Source: Rathayibacter sp. VKM Ac-2857 (GTDB lineage: Bacteria > Actinomycetota > Actinomycetes > Actinomycetales > Microbacteriaceae). Taken from it: 64,000 nucleotides of DNA. How positions within the stretch are numbered: position 1 is the stretch's first letter; every line of letters starts with the position of its first letter. Positions 54,946 to 63,110 of the stretch are shown one piece after another. Made by a program: the position numbers and the translations under genes. A model generated the notes under the pieces. That model saw only the letters and a program-made list of their open reading frames with translations, was not told where the DNA came from and searched no databases. The stretch is from the NCBI RefSeq assembly GCF_013205025.1, contig NZ_JABMLE010000001.1, forward strand, positions 930,001 to 994,000, read 5' to 3'.

Positions 54946-55490
54946 AAGTTGCGGTACTCGCGCGCCACTACCGCAACTTCCCGCGAGTGGAGCACCCGGC
55001 CCGCGCTCGCCGCCCGCCGACTCCGCACAAGTTGCGGTACTCGCGCCCCACTACCGCAACTTCTGAAGAATGGCGGCGCGGCGCCGGGCTCGCTCCACGA
55101 GTACGCAGAAGTCGAGAGCGGAGCGGGCCCACCACACCCGGAGCCCACCGACTCCGCAAATGTTGCGGTAGTCGCGCGCCACTACCGCAACTTTTGGAGA
55201 GCGAAGCGGGCCCACCGCACCCGGAGCCCACCGACTCCTCAGATGTTGCGGTAGTCGCGTGCCACTACCGCAACTTTTGAAGCGTGGCGGCGCGCCGCCG
55301 GGCTCGCTCCACGAGTACGCAGAAGTCGAGAGCGGAGCGGGCCCACCACACCCGGAGCCCACCGACTCCGCAAATGTTGCGGTAGTCGCGCGCCACTACC
55401 GCAACTCTTGGAGAGCGAAGCGGGCCCACCGCACCCGGAGCCCACCGACTCCGCGAATGTTGCGGTAGTCGCGTGCCACTACCGCAACTT
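54946..55490. repeat. Array of six 34-bp palindromes with alternating spacing
   Basis: Copies at 54946-54979, 55029-55062, 55160-55193, 55243-55276, 55374-55407 and 55457-55490. The consensus is GTTGCGGTAGT, CGCGCGCC, ACTACCGCAAC, with 11-bp arms; the first two copies read GTACT on the left arm. Start-to-start distances are exactly 83, 131, 83, 131 and 83. The sequences between are themselves repeated (AGCGGGCCCACC, CCCGGAGCCCACCGACTCC), so the real unit is about 214 bp. No cas or transposase gene is near. It lies in a 1-kb gene-free gap between the DDAH and purH genes. Confidence 0.93.
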
Positions 55491-55526
55491 CTGAGGAGTG
55501 GAGTGAGCAGACCCCGACTCCCGAAA

Positions 55527-55786
55527 GGGAGAGGCCGCGTGCGGGGATCGCGTGCCAAGCGATTCCCGCGGCGGCCGACGCGACCCGCTCTGCGGAACGC
55601 ACCACCCCAGGAGGCCGACCGCGCCACGCCGCGCGAGGAGCGGCGTGGAAGACAGCGCCGGGAGAGGCCGCGTGCGGGGATCGCGTGCCAAGCGATTCCC
55701 GCGGCGGCCGACGCGACCCGCCCTGCGGAACGCACCACCCCGAGAAGCCGACCGCGCCACGCCGCGCAGGGAGCGGCGTGGAAAAG
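55527..55786. repeat. 133-bp tandem duplication downstream of purH
   Basis: Unit 1 (55527-55659) and unit 2 (from 55660) share GGGAGAGGCCGCGTGCGGGG, ATCGCGTGCCAAGCGATTCC and CGCGCCACGCCGCGC, with only scattered differences. Inside each, CGCGTGCCAAGCG and GGCGTGG-type stretches can fold. No supported protein crosses it. Confidence 0.88.
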
Positions 55787-55818
55787 AGCGCCCACTGAGC
55801 GCCTGCGGCGCTCAGTGG
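55787..55818 (-). terminator. purH terminator containing the stop codon
   Basis: On the minus strand CCACTGAGCGCC, loop GCA, GGCGCTCAGTGG form a perfect 12-bp stem followed by GCGCTCTTTTCC. The TGA in the 5' arm is the purH stop codon (55812-55814), so translation runs into the hairpin. Confidence 0.88.
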
Positions 55819-57419
55819 AAGAAGTGCCGCTCCCCCGTCGTGTACATGGTGACGCCGGCGCGCTTCGCGGCCTCGATGACCTCGGGGTCGCGGACCGAGC
55901 CGCCGGGCTGGACGACGGCCTTCACGCCGGCGGTGAGGAGCACCTCCAGGCCGTCGGCGAAGGGGAAGAACGCGTCGGAGGCGGCGACGGAGCCGGGGGC
56001 GCGGTCGCCGGCGCGGGAGACGGCGAGGTGGCAGGAGTCGACGCGGTTGACCTGGCCCATGCCGACGCCGACGGAGGCGCCACCCTTGGCGAGCAGGATC
56101 GCGTTCGACTTGACGGCGCGGCAGGCCTTCCAGGCGAACTCGAGGTCGAGCAGGGTGTCGGCGTCGGCGGGCTCGCCGGCGACCAGCTCCCAGCCGGAGC
56201 TGACCTCGCCGGGGCCGCCGATGAAGCGGTCGGGCTGCTGCAGGAGGATGCCGCCGGAGATCTGCTTGAACTCGGTCTCGACGGGGGCGTAGAAGTCGGG
56301 CAGCTGCAGCAGGCGCAGGTTCTTCTTGGTCTTCAGCACCTCGAGCGCCTCCGGCTCGAAGCCGGGGGCGACGAGGACCTCGGTGAAGATCTCCTTCACC
56401 GTCTCGGCCATCGCGAGGGTGACGGTCCGGTTCGCCGCGATGACGCCGCCGAAGGCCGACACCGGGTCGCACTCGTGGGCGCGGCGGTGCGCGGACGCGA
56501 TCGGGTCGATCGCCTTCGCGCCGGCGATGGCGATGCCGCACGGGTTGGCGTGCTTGATGATCGCGACGGCCGGGAGGACGAAGTCGTACGCCGCGCGGAC
56601 GGCCGCGTCGGCGTCGACGAAGTTGTTGTACGACATCTCCTTGCCGTGCAGCTGGCGCGCCTGGGCGATGCCGGTGCCGTCGGGCGAGACGTAGAGCGCG
56701 GCCTTCTGGTGCGAGTTCTCGCCGTAGCGGAGCACCTGCTGCCGGGTGCCGCGGATCTCGACCGAGCCGGGGAACTCGGACTCGCCGCCCGCCTCCTGCC
56801 CGGCGAACCAGGCGGCGACGGCGGAGTCGTACGAGGCGGTGTGCGCGAAGGCGCGCGCGGCGAGCGTGCGGCGGGCGGCGAGGGTCGTGCCGCCGGTGCC
56901 GAGCGCGGCGACGATGCCGGAGTAGTCGGCCGGGTCGACGACGATCGCCACGTTCGCGTGGTTCTTCGCCGAGGCGCGGACGAGGGCGGGACCGCCGATG
57001 TCGATGTTCTCGACCACGGTCGCCGCGTCGGCGCCGCCGGCGACGGTCTCGCGGAACGGGTAGAGGTTCACCACGACGAGCTCGAACGGCGCGATCTCGA
57101 GCTGCTCGAGCTGCTCGCGGTGCGAGGCGAGGCGGACGTCGGCGAGGATGCCCGCGTGCACGCCGGGGTGCAGGGTCTTCACCCGGCCGTCGAGCGACTC
57201 CGGAAAGCCGGTCACCGCCGAGACGTCGGTCACGGCGTGGCCCGCGTCGCGGATGGTCGCGGCGGTCGAGCCGGTGGAGACCAGCTCGACGCCGGCGCCG
57301 GCCAGCGCTGCGGCGAGCTCGAGCAGCCCGGTCTTGTCGCTGACCGAGATCAGCGCCCGGCGGACGGGGACGACGTCGCGGTCGTCGTAGCTGCTGGGGT
57401 CGTGTGCGGTGATGCTCAT
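55812..57419 (-). CDS. purH: Bifunctional AICAR transformylase/IMP cyclohydrolase
   Basis: Does the last two steps of IMP synthesis, using 10-formyl-THF. The 535 residues have the N-terminal cyclohydrolase domain ([20 protein letters not shown] ... [13 protein letters not shown]) and the transformylase domain ([13 protein letters not shown], the Lys-His pair in [12 protein letters not shown], and [15 protein letters not shown]). ATG at 57419 overlapping the purN stop by 4 bases. Its substrate ZMP is the ligand of the riboswitch at glyA. Confidence 0.97.
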   Translation of the reverse strand: MSITAHDPSSYDDRDVVPVRRALISVSDKTGLLELAAALAGAGVELVSTGSTAATIRDAGHAVTDVSAVTGFPESLDGRVKTLHPGVHAGILADVRLASHREQLEQLEIAPFELVVVNLYPFRETVAGGADAATVVENIDIGGPALVRASAKNHANVAIVVDPADYSGIVAALGTGGTTLAARRTLAARAFAHTASYDSAVAAWFAGQEAGGESEFPGSVEIRGTRQQVLRYGENSHQKAALYVSPDGTGIAQARQLHGKEMSYNNFVDADAAVRAAYDFVLPAVAIIKHANPCGIAIAGAKAIDPIASAHRRAHECDPVSAFGGVIAANRTVTLAMAETVKEIFTEVLVAPGFEPEALEVLKTKKNLRLLQLPDFYAPVETEFKQISGGILLQQPDRFIGGPGEVSSGWELVAGEPADADTLLDLEFAWKACRAVKSNAILLAKGGASVGVGMGQVNRVDSCHLAVSRAGDRAPGSVAASDAFFPFADGLEVLLTAGVKAVVQPGGSVRDPEVIEAAKRAGVTMYTTGERHFFH

Positions 57420-58009
57420 GCGCGGGCGAGCTCCTCGAGATCGACGGTTCCGTTTGCGATGTCGAGCACCGTCTGCACCAGCAGGCGACGCTCGATGGTC
57501 TTGATGCGCTCGTGCAGCGCGTGCTCGCTCTCGCCGGGGAGCACAGCGAGGCTCTCCTGGGCGATGACCGGGCCGGTGTCGACGCCGGTATCGATGACGT
57601 GCACCGTCACTCCCGTCTCGGTGGCGCCGGCGGCGAGGGCGTCGCGGACGGCGTGCGCGCCGGGGAAGAGCGGCAGCAGCGCGGGATGCGTGTTGATCAT
57701 CCGCGGGCTGAGCGCGTCCACGACGACGGGCGGGAGGATCCGCATGAAGCCGGCGCAGACGACGAGGTCGGGCTGCCAGCCCTGGATCTGCTCGAGCAGC
57801 TCCGCGCCCCAGGCGTCGCGGGAGGCGAAGGCGCCCGGCGTGACGGTGAAGGAGGGGACGTCGTGCGCCTCGGCGTGCCGGAGGCCGTCGGCGTCGGTGT
57901 CGCTGCCGACCGCCACGACGCGGGCGGGGAAGCGGTCGTCGCGCGTCGCCTCGAGCAGCGCGCGGAGATTGGAGCCACCGCCGGAGATGAGGACGACCAA
58001 CTTCAGCAC
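57416..58009 (-). CDS. purN: Phosphoribosylglycinamide formyltransferase
   Basis: Folate-dependent third step of purine synthesis. The 197 residues begin [17 protein letters not shown] and carry the catalytic Asn/His region [20 protein letters not shown] and the Asp in [14 protein letters not shown]. The GTG start at 58009 fits the normal N-terminus. It is the first gene of a purN-purH unit and lies 55 bases downstream of the DUF6350 gene. Confidence 0.96.
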   Translation of the reverse strand: MLKLVVLISGGGSNLRALLEATRDDRFPARVVAVGSDTDADGLRHAEAHDVPSFTVTPGAFASRDAWGAELLEQIQGWQPDLVVCAGFMRILPPVVVDALSPRMINTHPALLPLFPGAHAVRDALAAGATETGVTVHVIDTGVDTGPVIAQESLAVLPGESEHALHERIKTIERRLLVQTVLDIANGTVDLEELARA

Positions 58010-58064
58010 TGCGCAAGTCTAGGGGGACGCCTCCGCGGCGACCACCGGCGATCGGGCCCGGCGC

Positions 58065-59279
58065 TCAGCCGCGGCGGATGCGGCCGGCCGCCAGCCCGAG
58101 CCCCGCGGCGAGCGCCAGCTCCAGCGCCGCGAACGCGCCGACGAGCAGCGGGTCCGGACCGACCTGCACGAGGCGACCCGGCCCGGCCGCCCCCGCCGAG
58201 AACCAGGCGAGCAGCCCGAGCAGCAGACCGCCGACCACGCCGATGCCGCCCGCCGCGGCCGCACCCCACCGCAACAGCGACCGGCCGTCGAGACCGTCGA
58301 CCACCTCCGCGCGCAGCCGCCAGCCGGCGAGGAAGCCCGCCAGGAGCGGCACGAGCAGACCGAGGAAGGCGAAGGCGAGCTCGCCCTGCGGCAGCGCGGC
58401 GAGCACCGGGATCGAGGGGATCGGGCCGAGGAGGGTCCCGGCCGGTGCGACGGACGAGCCGGCGCCGAGGGCGAAGCCCGGCCCGATCAGCCAGCTCGCC
58501 GCCCAGATCACCAGGTTCGGGAGGATCGCCAGCTGCCCGAGCGTCAGGGCGAGGCCGCCGAGCGCCTCGCCGCCGAGTCCCTCGTAGAGCGCGACGACGG
58601 CGGCGTAGTCGGCGACCAGCAGCACCGCGACGAGCACGCCGGCGACGCCGATCACGCCGGCCGCCGCGAGGGTCCCGCCGCGCAGCGAAGCGAGGACGAG
58701 CGGCGCGGCCGGCTCGGGGAGGCGGTGCAGCGTCCGGTCGGCGAAGTCGCCGATCGGGTCGCGCTCCCCGCTCCTGGCCGAGTGGGTCGCCGCTCCGATC
58801 ACCACGCCGAGCGCGAAGACGAGCGGCGGGAGCAGCGTGCCCTGCACGACGTCGATCCGTGCGACGTCGGTGGTCGCGCCGAGGGTCACCAGCAGCGCGA
58901 CGAGGAGGTAGGTGGCGATCGCCGAGCCGATCCCGAGCAGCCGGTAGGGCGACTCCTGCGCGCGGCGGCCCGTGCGGGCGCCGAGCAGGATCGCGAGGAG
59001 CGCGAACGCGAGCGGGGCGAGGGTGATCGCGAACGGCTGCCCGCCGTCCGGCAGCCCGAGCGCCAGCGGGGAGTCCGGGGCGAAGGCGGCCTGCAGATCC
59101 GCGCCGTGTCCGAGCAGCCAGGCGTCGGCGGCGACGCGCCAGAAGACGCTCCAGTCGACCGCCGTGTCGTACTGGACGGCCCAGAGGATCGTCAGCGGCA
59201 CGAGCGGGATCGCGAGGCCGATCAGCGCCGAGAGCGCGGCGTCGAAGGCGGCGAGGAGTGCGACGGTGATCCGGTTCAT
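58065..59279 (-). CDS. DUF6350 multi-span membrane protein
   Basis: A 404-residue, very hydrophobic protein with about nine to ten predicted membrane helices and no catalytic motif. Its place directly upstream of purN-purH is typical of actinobacterial DUF6350 proteins, sometimes annotated PerM-like and linked to cell division. That name rests on position. The ATG at 59279 (MNRITVALLAAFDAAL) is preferred over an upstream GTG because the first helix starts at once. The sucCD genes, often its next neighbours, are here separated by about 2.9 kb of other DNA. Confidence 0.82.
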   Translation of the reverse strand: MNRITVALLAAFDAALSALIGLAIPLVPLTILWAVQYDTAVDWSVFWRVAADAWLLGHGADLQAAFAPDSPLALGLPDGGQPFAITLAPLAFALLAILLGARTGRRAQESPYRLLGIGSAIATYLLVALLVTLGATTDVARIDVVQGTLLPPLVFALGVVIGAATHSARSGERDPIGDFADRTLHRLPEPAAPLVLASLRGGTLAAAGVIGVAGVLVAVLLVADYAAVVALYEGLGGEALGGLALTLGQLAILPNLVIWAASWLIGPGFALGAGSSVAPAGTLLGPIPSIPVLAALPQGELAFAFLGLLVPLLAGFLAGWRLRAEVVDGLDGRSLLRWGAAAAGGIGVVGGLLLGLLAWFSAGAAGPGRLVQVGPDPLLVGAFAALELALAAGLGLAAGRIRRG

Positions 59280-59378
59280 GAGCCTGTCGAGCCTATCGGC
59301 GGCCCGGCCCGCGACCACTCAGCGACGCCCCGGACGAGCGGCGCCCGACCCCGGTCGGAAGCACTGCGGATGACGTCG

Positions 59379-59417
59379 GGTCTCGATACGCCCCGTTGGG
59401 GCTACTCGACCAGCATG
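59379..59417 (+). repeat. Dispersed palindromic repeat, forward copy
   Basis: GGTCTCGATACGCCCCGTTG, then GGGCTACTCGACCAGCATG. It opens a 538-bp gene-free stretch between the divergent DUF6350 and TMEM175-like genes. Shorter fragments such as CATGCTGATCGGCGAG (59431) and ATCATGCTCATCGACCG (59460) follow. Confidence 0.9.
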
Positions 59418-59525
59418 CACACCGCCGGACCATGCTGATCGGCGAGCACGAGGGGGCCGATCATGCTCATCGACCGACGCGAGGCGGCTCGGTCGAGCTG
59501 ATCGATCAGCATGGGACGGGCCGAT

Positions 59526-59653
59526 CATGCTGATCGAGTAGCCCGCGAGCGGGCGTATCGAGATCCACCAGCGTCAGACGAGAAGTCTGCAGACCCGCCG
59601 TGCCGAGGACGGCGGGTCTCGATACGCCCCTCCGGGGCTACTCGACCAGCATG
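59526..59653. repeat. Composite repeat element, copy 3 (128 bp)
   Basis: Reverse arm 59526-59566 and forward arm 59615-59653 enclose the core CGTCAGACGAGAAGTCTGCA, GACCCGCCGTGCCGAGGACGG. It matches copies 1 and 2. Unlike them it lies between divergent genes. Confidence 0.92.
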
Positions 59654-59736
59654 GGAAGAGCCCCGTCGCGTAGATCGATCAGCACGGGCAGGGCCCGATC
59701 ATGCCGAACGACCGGCATGCATGCACGCCGCCGGAT

Positions 59737-59778
59737 CATGCTGATCGAGTAGCCCGCGCAGCGGGCGTATCGAGATCC
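59737..59778 (-). repeat. Dispersed palindromic repeat, reverse copy
   Basis: CATGCTGATCGAGTAGCCCG, then CGCAGCGGGCGTATCGAGATCC, ends 39 bases before the GTG of the TMEM175-like gene, so it lies in that gene's leader or promoter. Confidence 0.9.
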
Positions 59779-59817
59779 ACTGGCGTGACAAGCGGAGCCG
59801 TCCCCTAGGGTCGAGCC

Positions 59818-61044
59818 GTGACGACGACCGGCCCCCGCAGCGAGCGCGGACTCGACCGACTGGTGAACTTCACCGACGCGACGGTCGCCATCGCGATCAC
59901 GTTCCTCGTGCTCCCCCTCGTCGACGTCGTCGAGGAGGGCGGCGCGACCGATCTCGGCGCGCTGCTCGCCGGCCACTACGGCACGCTGTCGGCGTTCTTC
60001 ATCACCTTCGCCGTGATCGGGCGGCTGTGGCTGGTGCACCACGCGGTCTTCGAGGGCGTGGCCCGCAACTCCCCCGCCCTGGTCGCCGTGAACTTCGTCT
60101 GGCTCGCGGCGATCGTGCTGCTGCCGTTCGCGGCGAATCTGCTGTCCAACGTCTTCACCACCGACCCGACCGTGTTCGCGCTCTACATCGGCACCATGAT
60201 CGTCGCGAGCACCACGACCCTGGCGATGCAGCTGATCCTGCGCCGCGACCCCACCCTCCTCGTACCCGGCACGGACCCGCTCCGCTCGCTCTCCCGCTCG
60301 CTGATCGTGATCGCCCTGCTGGCCGTCGCGCTCGTGCTCGCCGTCACCGTCCCGAGCGTCAACATGTTCGCGCTCCTGCTGCTGCTGCTCTCCGGCCCGA
60401 TCGAGCGCCTGGCGCACCGCGGTCACCCGCCGGAGCGGCACCGCCCCACCCGCACGGAGCGGGGCCTCGACCGCCTGGTGAACTTCTCCGATGCGACCGT
60501 GGCCATCGCGATCACGATCCTGGTGCTGCCACTGGTCGAGCTCGCCCCCGAGATCGGTCGAGACGGCGGCGGCGTGGGCGAGGTCCTCGGCCGGCACCTC
60601 GACTCGGTGCTCGCCTTCGCGCTCTCCTTCACGCTGATCGCGGTGTTCTGGATGCCGCACCACCGGGTCTTCGAGCTGGCCGGCGACTACGACGCGGGGC
60701 TGGTCTGGCTCGATCTGCTCTGGCTGGTCGCGATCGCGTTCTTCCCGTTCTCGACGAGTGCCATCGCCCTGCTGCCCGACTCCCGCGCGACGATCGGCCT
60801 CTACATCGGCACCATGGTCGTGGTCAGCGGCGCGCTGCTGCTGATCGAGCTGCGGCTGCGGCGCCGGCCGCACCTGCTGAGAGAGGGCGCCGGGCCGGTG
60901 CGGCTGGCCCCCGCCGTCATCCCGTTCGCGCTGCTCGTCCTGGCCCTCGCGCTCGCGCTGCTCGTGCCCTCCGTCGGGCTCTGGTGGCTGCTGCTGCTGA
61001 TCGCGCAGCGCCCGCTCTCGCTGCTCCTGCTCCGTCGGGCCTAG
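59818..61044 (+). CDS. Tandem TMEM175-like (DUF1211) potassium channel protein
   Basis: A 408-residue protein made of two homologous six-helix repeats. Repeat 1 opens RGLDRLVNFTDATVAIAITF (from about residue 9) and repeat 2 RGLDRLVNFSDATVAIAIT (from about residue 216). Each carries the F-(S/T)-D motif that lines the TMEM175 pore, and each ends with PFALLVLALAL-type helices. Bacterial TMEM175 proteins usually have one repeat of about 200 residues and form tetramers; two fused repeats resemble the animal lysosomal protein. A weak potassium-conducting role is inferred. GTG start. Confidence 0.85.
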   Translation: MTTTGPRSERGLDRLVNFTDATVAIAITFLVLPLVDVVEEGGATDLGALLAGHYGTLSAFFITFAVIGRLWLVHHAVFEGVARNSPALVAVNFVWLAAIVLLPFAANLLSNVFTTDPTVFALYIGTMIVASTTTLAMQLILRRDPTLLVPGTDPLRSLSRSLIVIALLAVALVLAVTVPSVNMFALLLLLLSGPIERLAHRGHPPERHRPTRTERGLDRLVNFSDATVAIAITILVLPLVELAPEIGRDGGGVGEVLGRHLDSVLAFALSFTLIAVFWMPHHRVFELAGDYDAGLVWLDLLWLVAIAFFPFSTSAIALLPDSRATIGLYIGTMVVVSGALLLIELRLRRRPHLLREGAGPVRLAPAVIPFALLVLALALALLVPSVGLWWLLLLIAQRPLSLLLLRRA

Positions 61045-62099
61045 GCGGCGGGCGTCCAGCCCAGCCGCGGCGCGATCTCCGCGGCGACCGTCTGCAGGAT
61101 CCGCCGGTGAGACGCGACCCCGCCGACCGCGGGCAGCGTGATCGTGAGCGAGTCCGCCTCCGCCAGCGCGGGATCGGCCGCGAGCGACGCGACGATCTCG
61201 TCGACCGTGCCGAGGTGCAGCGGGCTGAACCGCATGGGTGCCGCGATGATCGAGCGGTCGGCGGTGCGCGGCCGGCCGTCGTCGTCCATCCGCGCGAGGT
61301 AGCCCTCGACGAAGGGGCGGTGCGCCTCCTCGTCGGCGGGGCCGGTGAGCGGCACCACGATGCGCCCGGCCGTGACCCGCGAGGTGCGTCCGGGGTGGGC
61401 CGCGGCGAAGGCCTCGCGGTAGGCGCGGATCTGCGCGGCCTGCTGCTCGGCGAACGGCAGCCCGGTCTCCTCCGTGTTCAGCGTCGAGACCTGGAGGTGC
61501 ATGCCCTGCTCGCCGGCGCGCACGGCGGAGGACGTCGTACCGGCGCCGTACCAGAGCCGGTCGGCGAGCCCGGGCGCGTGCGGCTGCTGCACGAGCGGAT
61601 CGCCGACCGGCACCGACATCAGCGCGGACTCCGCGATGCCGAGCACCGAGCCCGAGAGCGCGTCGCGCAGGCGCTCGATCCGCTCCTGCGCCTCGGCGCG
61701 GAACTCGCGGTCGGCCTGGCCGAAGACGCCGTCGAAGACCGAGGCGAGGTGCGCGAAGCCGCTGCTCACGCCGAGGTCGAGCCGGCCGCCGGAGAGCAGG
61801 TCGACGGTCGCCGCGTCCTCCGCGAGCCGGACGGGCGACTCGTAGCGCGCGCCGATCACGGCGCTGCCCAGGCGCAGGCGCCGGGTGCGCTGCGAGGCGG
61901 CGGCGAAGAAGGTCATCGGCGAGGCGAGGAAGCGCTCGAAGTGCCGCACGCGTACCCAGCCGGTGTCGTAGCCGAGCTCCTCCGCGAGCTCGAACAGGGC
62001 GAGGCCGTCCTCGAGGCTGCGCGCCGCGTCGCCCGCCTGCTCGGGACCCTCCGGGTACGGCACGAAGGTGAGGAAGTCGAGTCCGAGGCGGCGGGTCAC
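61041..62099 (-). CDS. LLM-class flavin-dependent oxidoreductase
   Basis: A 352-residue bacterial-luciferase-like monooxygenase. It shows RLGLDFLTFVPYPEGPEQAG at the start, the barrel segments LRLGSAVIGARYESPVRLAE and DLLSGGRLDLGVSSGF, and FSPLHLGTVDEIVASLA near the end. The cofactor is probably FMN; the substrate is unknown. It is unrelated in detail to the LLM gene at 46311. Its stop overlaps the stop of the convergent TMEM175-like gene by 3 bases in the palindrome CTAG. Confidence 0.87.
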   Translation of the reverse strand: MTRRLGLDFLTFVPYPEGPEQAGDAARSLEDGLALFELAEELGYDTGWVRVRHFERFLASPMTFFAAASQRTRRLRLGSAVIGARYESPVRLAEDAATVDLLSGGRLDLGVSSGFAHLASVFDGVFGQADREFRAEAQERIERLRDALSGSVLGIAESALMSVPVGDPLVQQPHAPGLADRLWYGAGTTSSAVRAGEQGMHLQVSTLNTEETGLPFAEQQAAQIRAYREAFAAAHPGRTSRVTAGRIVVPLTGPADEEAHRPFVEGYLARMDDDGRPRTADRSIIAAPMRFSPLHLGTVDEIVASLAADPALAEADSLTITLPAVGGVASHRRILQTVAAEIAPRLGWTPAA

Positions 62100-62130
62100 G
62101 GCACGACGCTACCGCGCCGGAGACGGCGGA

Positions 62131-62171
62131 ACGGACGGGGCCGACCGCGCGAGGCGGCCGATCCCGTCCGT
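62131..62171 (-). terminator. Terminator of sucCD
   Basis: ACGGACGGG (62131-62139) and CCCGTCCGT (62163-62171) pair, with inner G/C pairing possible, 18 bases beyond the sucD stop. Confidence 0.7.
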
Positions 62172-62188
62172 CCAGGACGTGCGGTGCG

Positions 62189-63076
62189 CTACAGCGCCGC
62201 GTAGACCTCGCGGAGCAGGTCGGCCGTCTCGGAGGGCGTCTTGCCCACGCGGACACCGGCGGCCTCGAGTGCCTCCTTCTTCGCCTGCGCGGTGCCCGCG
62301 GAGCCGGAGACGATGGCGCCGGCGTGGCCCATGGTCTTGCCCTCGGGAGCCGTGAAGCCCGCGACGTAGCCGACGACCGGCTTCGTGACGTTCGCCTTGA
62401 TGAAGTCGGCCGCGCGCTCCTCGGCGTCGCCGCCGATCTCGCCGATCATCACGATCGCCTTGGTCTCGGGGTCGGCCTCGAACGCCGCGAGGGCGTCGAT
62501 GTGCGTGGTGCCGATGATCGGGTCGCCGCCGATGCCGATGGCGGTCGAGAAGCCCAGATCGCGCAGCTCGTACATCATCTGGTAGGTCAGCGTGCCCGAC
62601 TTCGAGACGAGGCCGATCGGGCCCTTGCCGGTGATCGTCGCGGGGGTGATGCCCACGAGCGACTCGCCCGGCGTGATGATGCCGGGGCAGTTCGGTCCGA
62701 TGATCCGGGTCTTGTTGCCCTTCTCCTGCGCGTAGGCCCAGAACTCGGCCGAGTCCTGCACCGGGATGCCCTCGGTGATGACGACGAGGAGGCCGATCTC
62801 GGCGTCGATCGCCTCGATGACGGCGTCCTTCGAGAAGGCGGGCGGGACGAACGCGATCGAGACGTCGGCGCCGGTGGCCTCGATGGCCTCCTTGACGGTG
62901 CCGAAGACGGGCAGCTCGACGTCGCCGTGGGTGACGGTCGTGCCGGCCTTGCGGGCGTTGACACCGCCGACGACGTTCGTGCCGGCCTTGAGCATCAGCG
63001 CGGTGTGCTTGGTGCCCTCGCCGCCGGTGATGCCCTGGACGATGACCTTGGAGTCCTTGTTGAGGAAGATCGACAT
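62189..63076 (-). CDS. sucD: Succinyl-CoA ligase alpha subunit
   Basis: TCA-cycle enzyme forming succinate with ATP or GTP synthesis. The 295 residues have the CoA-binding region [35 protein letters not shown], and the phosphorylated His in [19 protein letters not shown] at 63076. It follows sucC after 34 bases on the same strand and works only with it. Confidence 0.97.
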   Translation of the reverse strand: MSIFLNKDSKVIVQGITGGEGTKHTALMLKAGTNVVGGVNARKAGTTVTHGDVELPVFGTVKEAIEATGADVSIAFVPPAFSKDAVIEAIDAEIGLLVVITEGIPVQDSAEFWAYAQEKGNKTRIIGPNCPGIITPGESLVGITPATITGKGPIGLVSKSGTLTYQMMYELRDLGFSTAIGIGGDPIIGTTHIDALAAFEADPETKAIVMIGEIGGDAEERAADFIKANVTKPVVGYVAGFTAPEGKTMGHAGAIVSGSAGTAQAKKEALEAAGVRVGKTPSETADLLREVYAAL

Positions 63077-63110
63077 GCTTGTTCTCTGATTCCTTGAGTC
63101 GAGGGGGTCG

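Noticed and set aside
54946-55490. CRISPR array
   Set aside because: The repeats are full palindromes, the sequences between them are themselves repeated and of two lengths (49 and 97 bases), and no cas gene is in the window.
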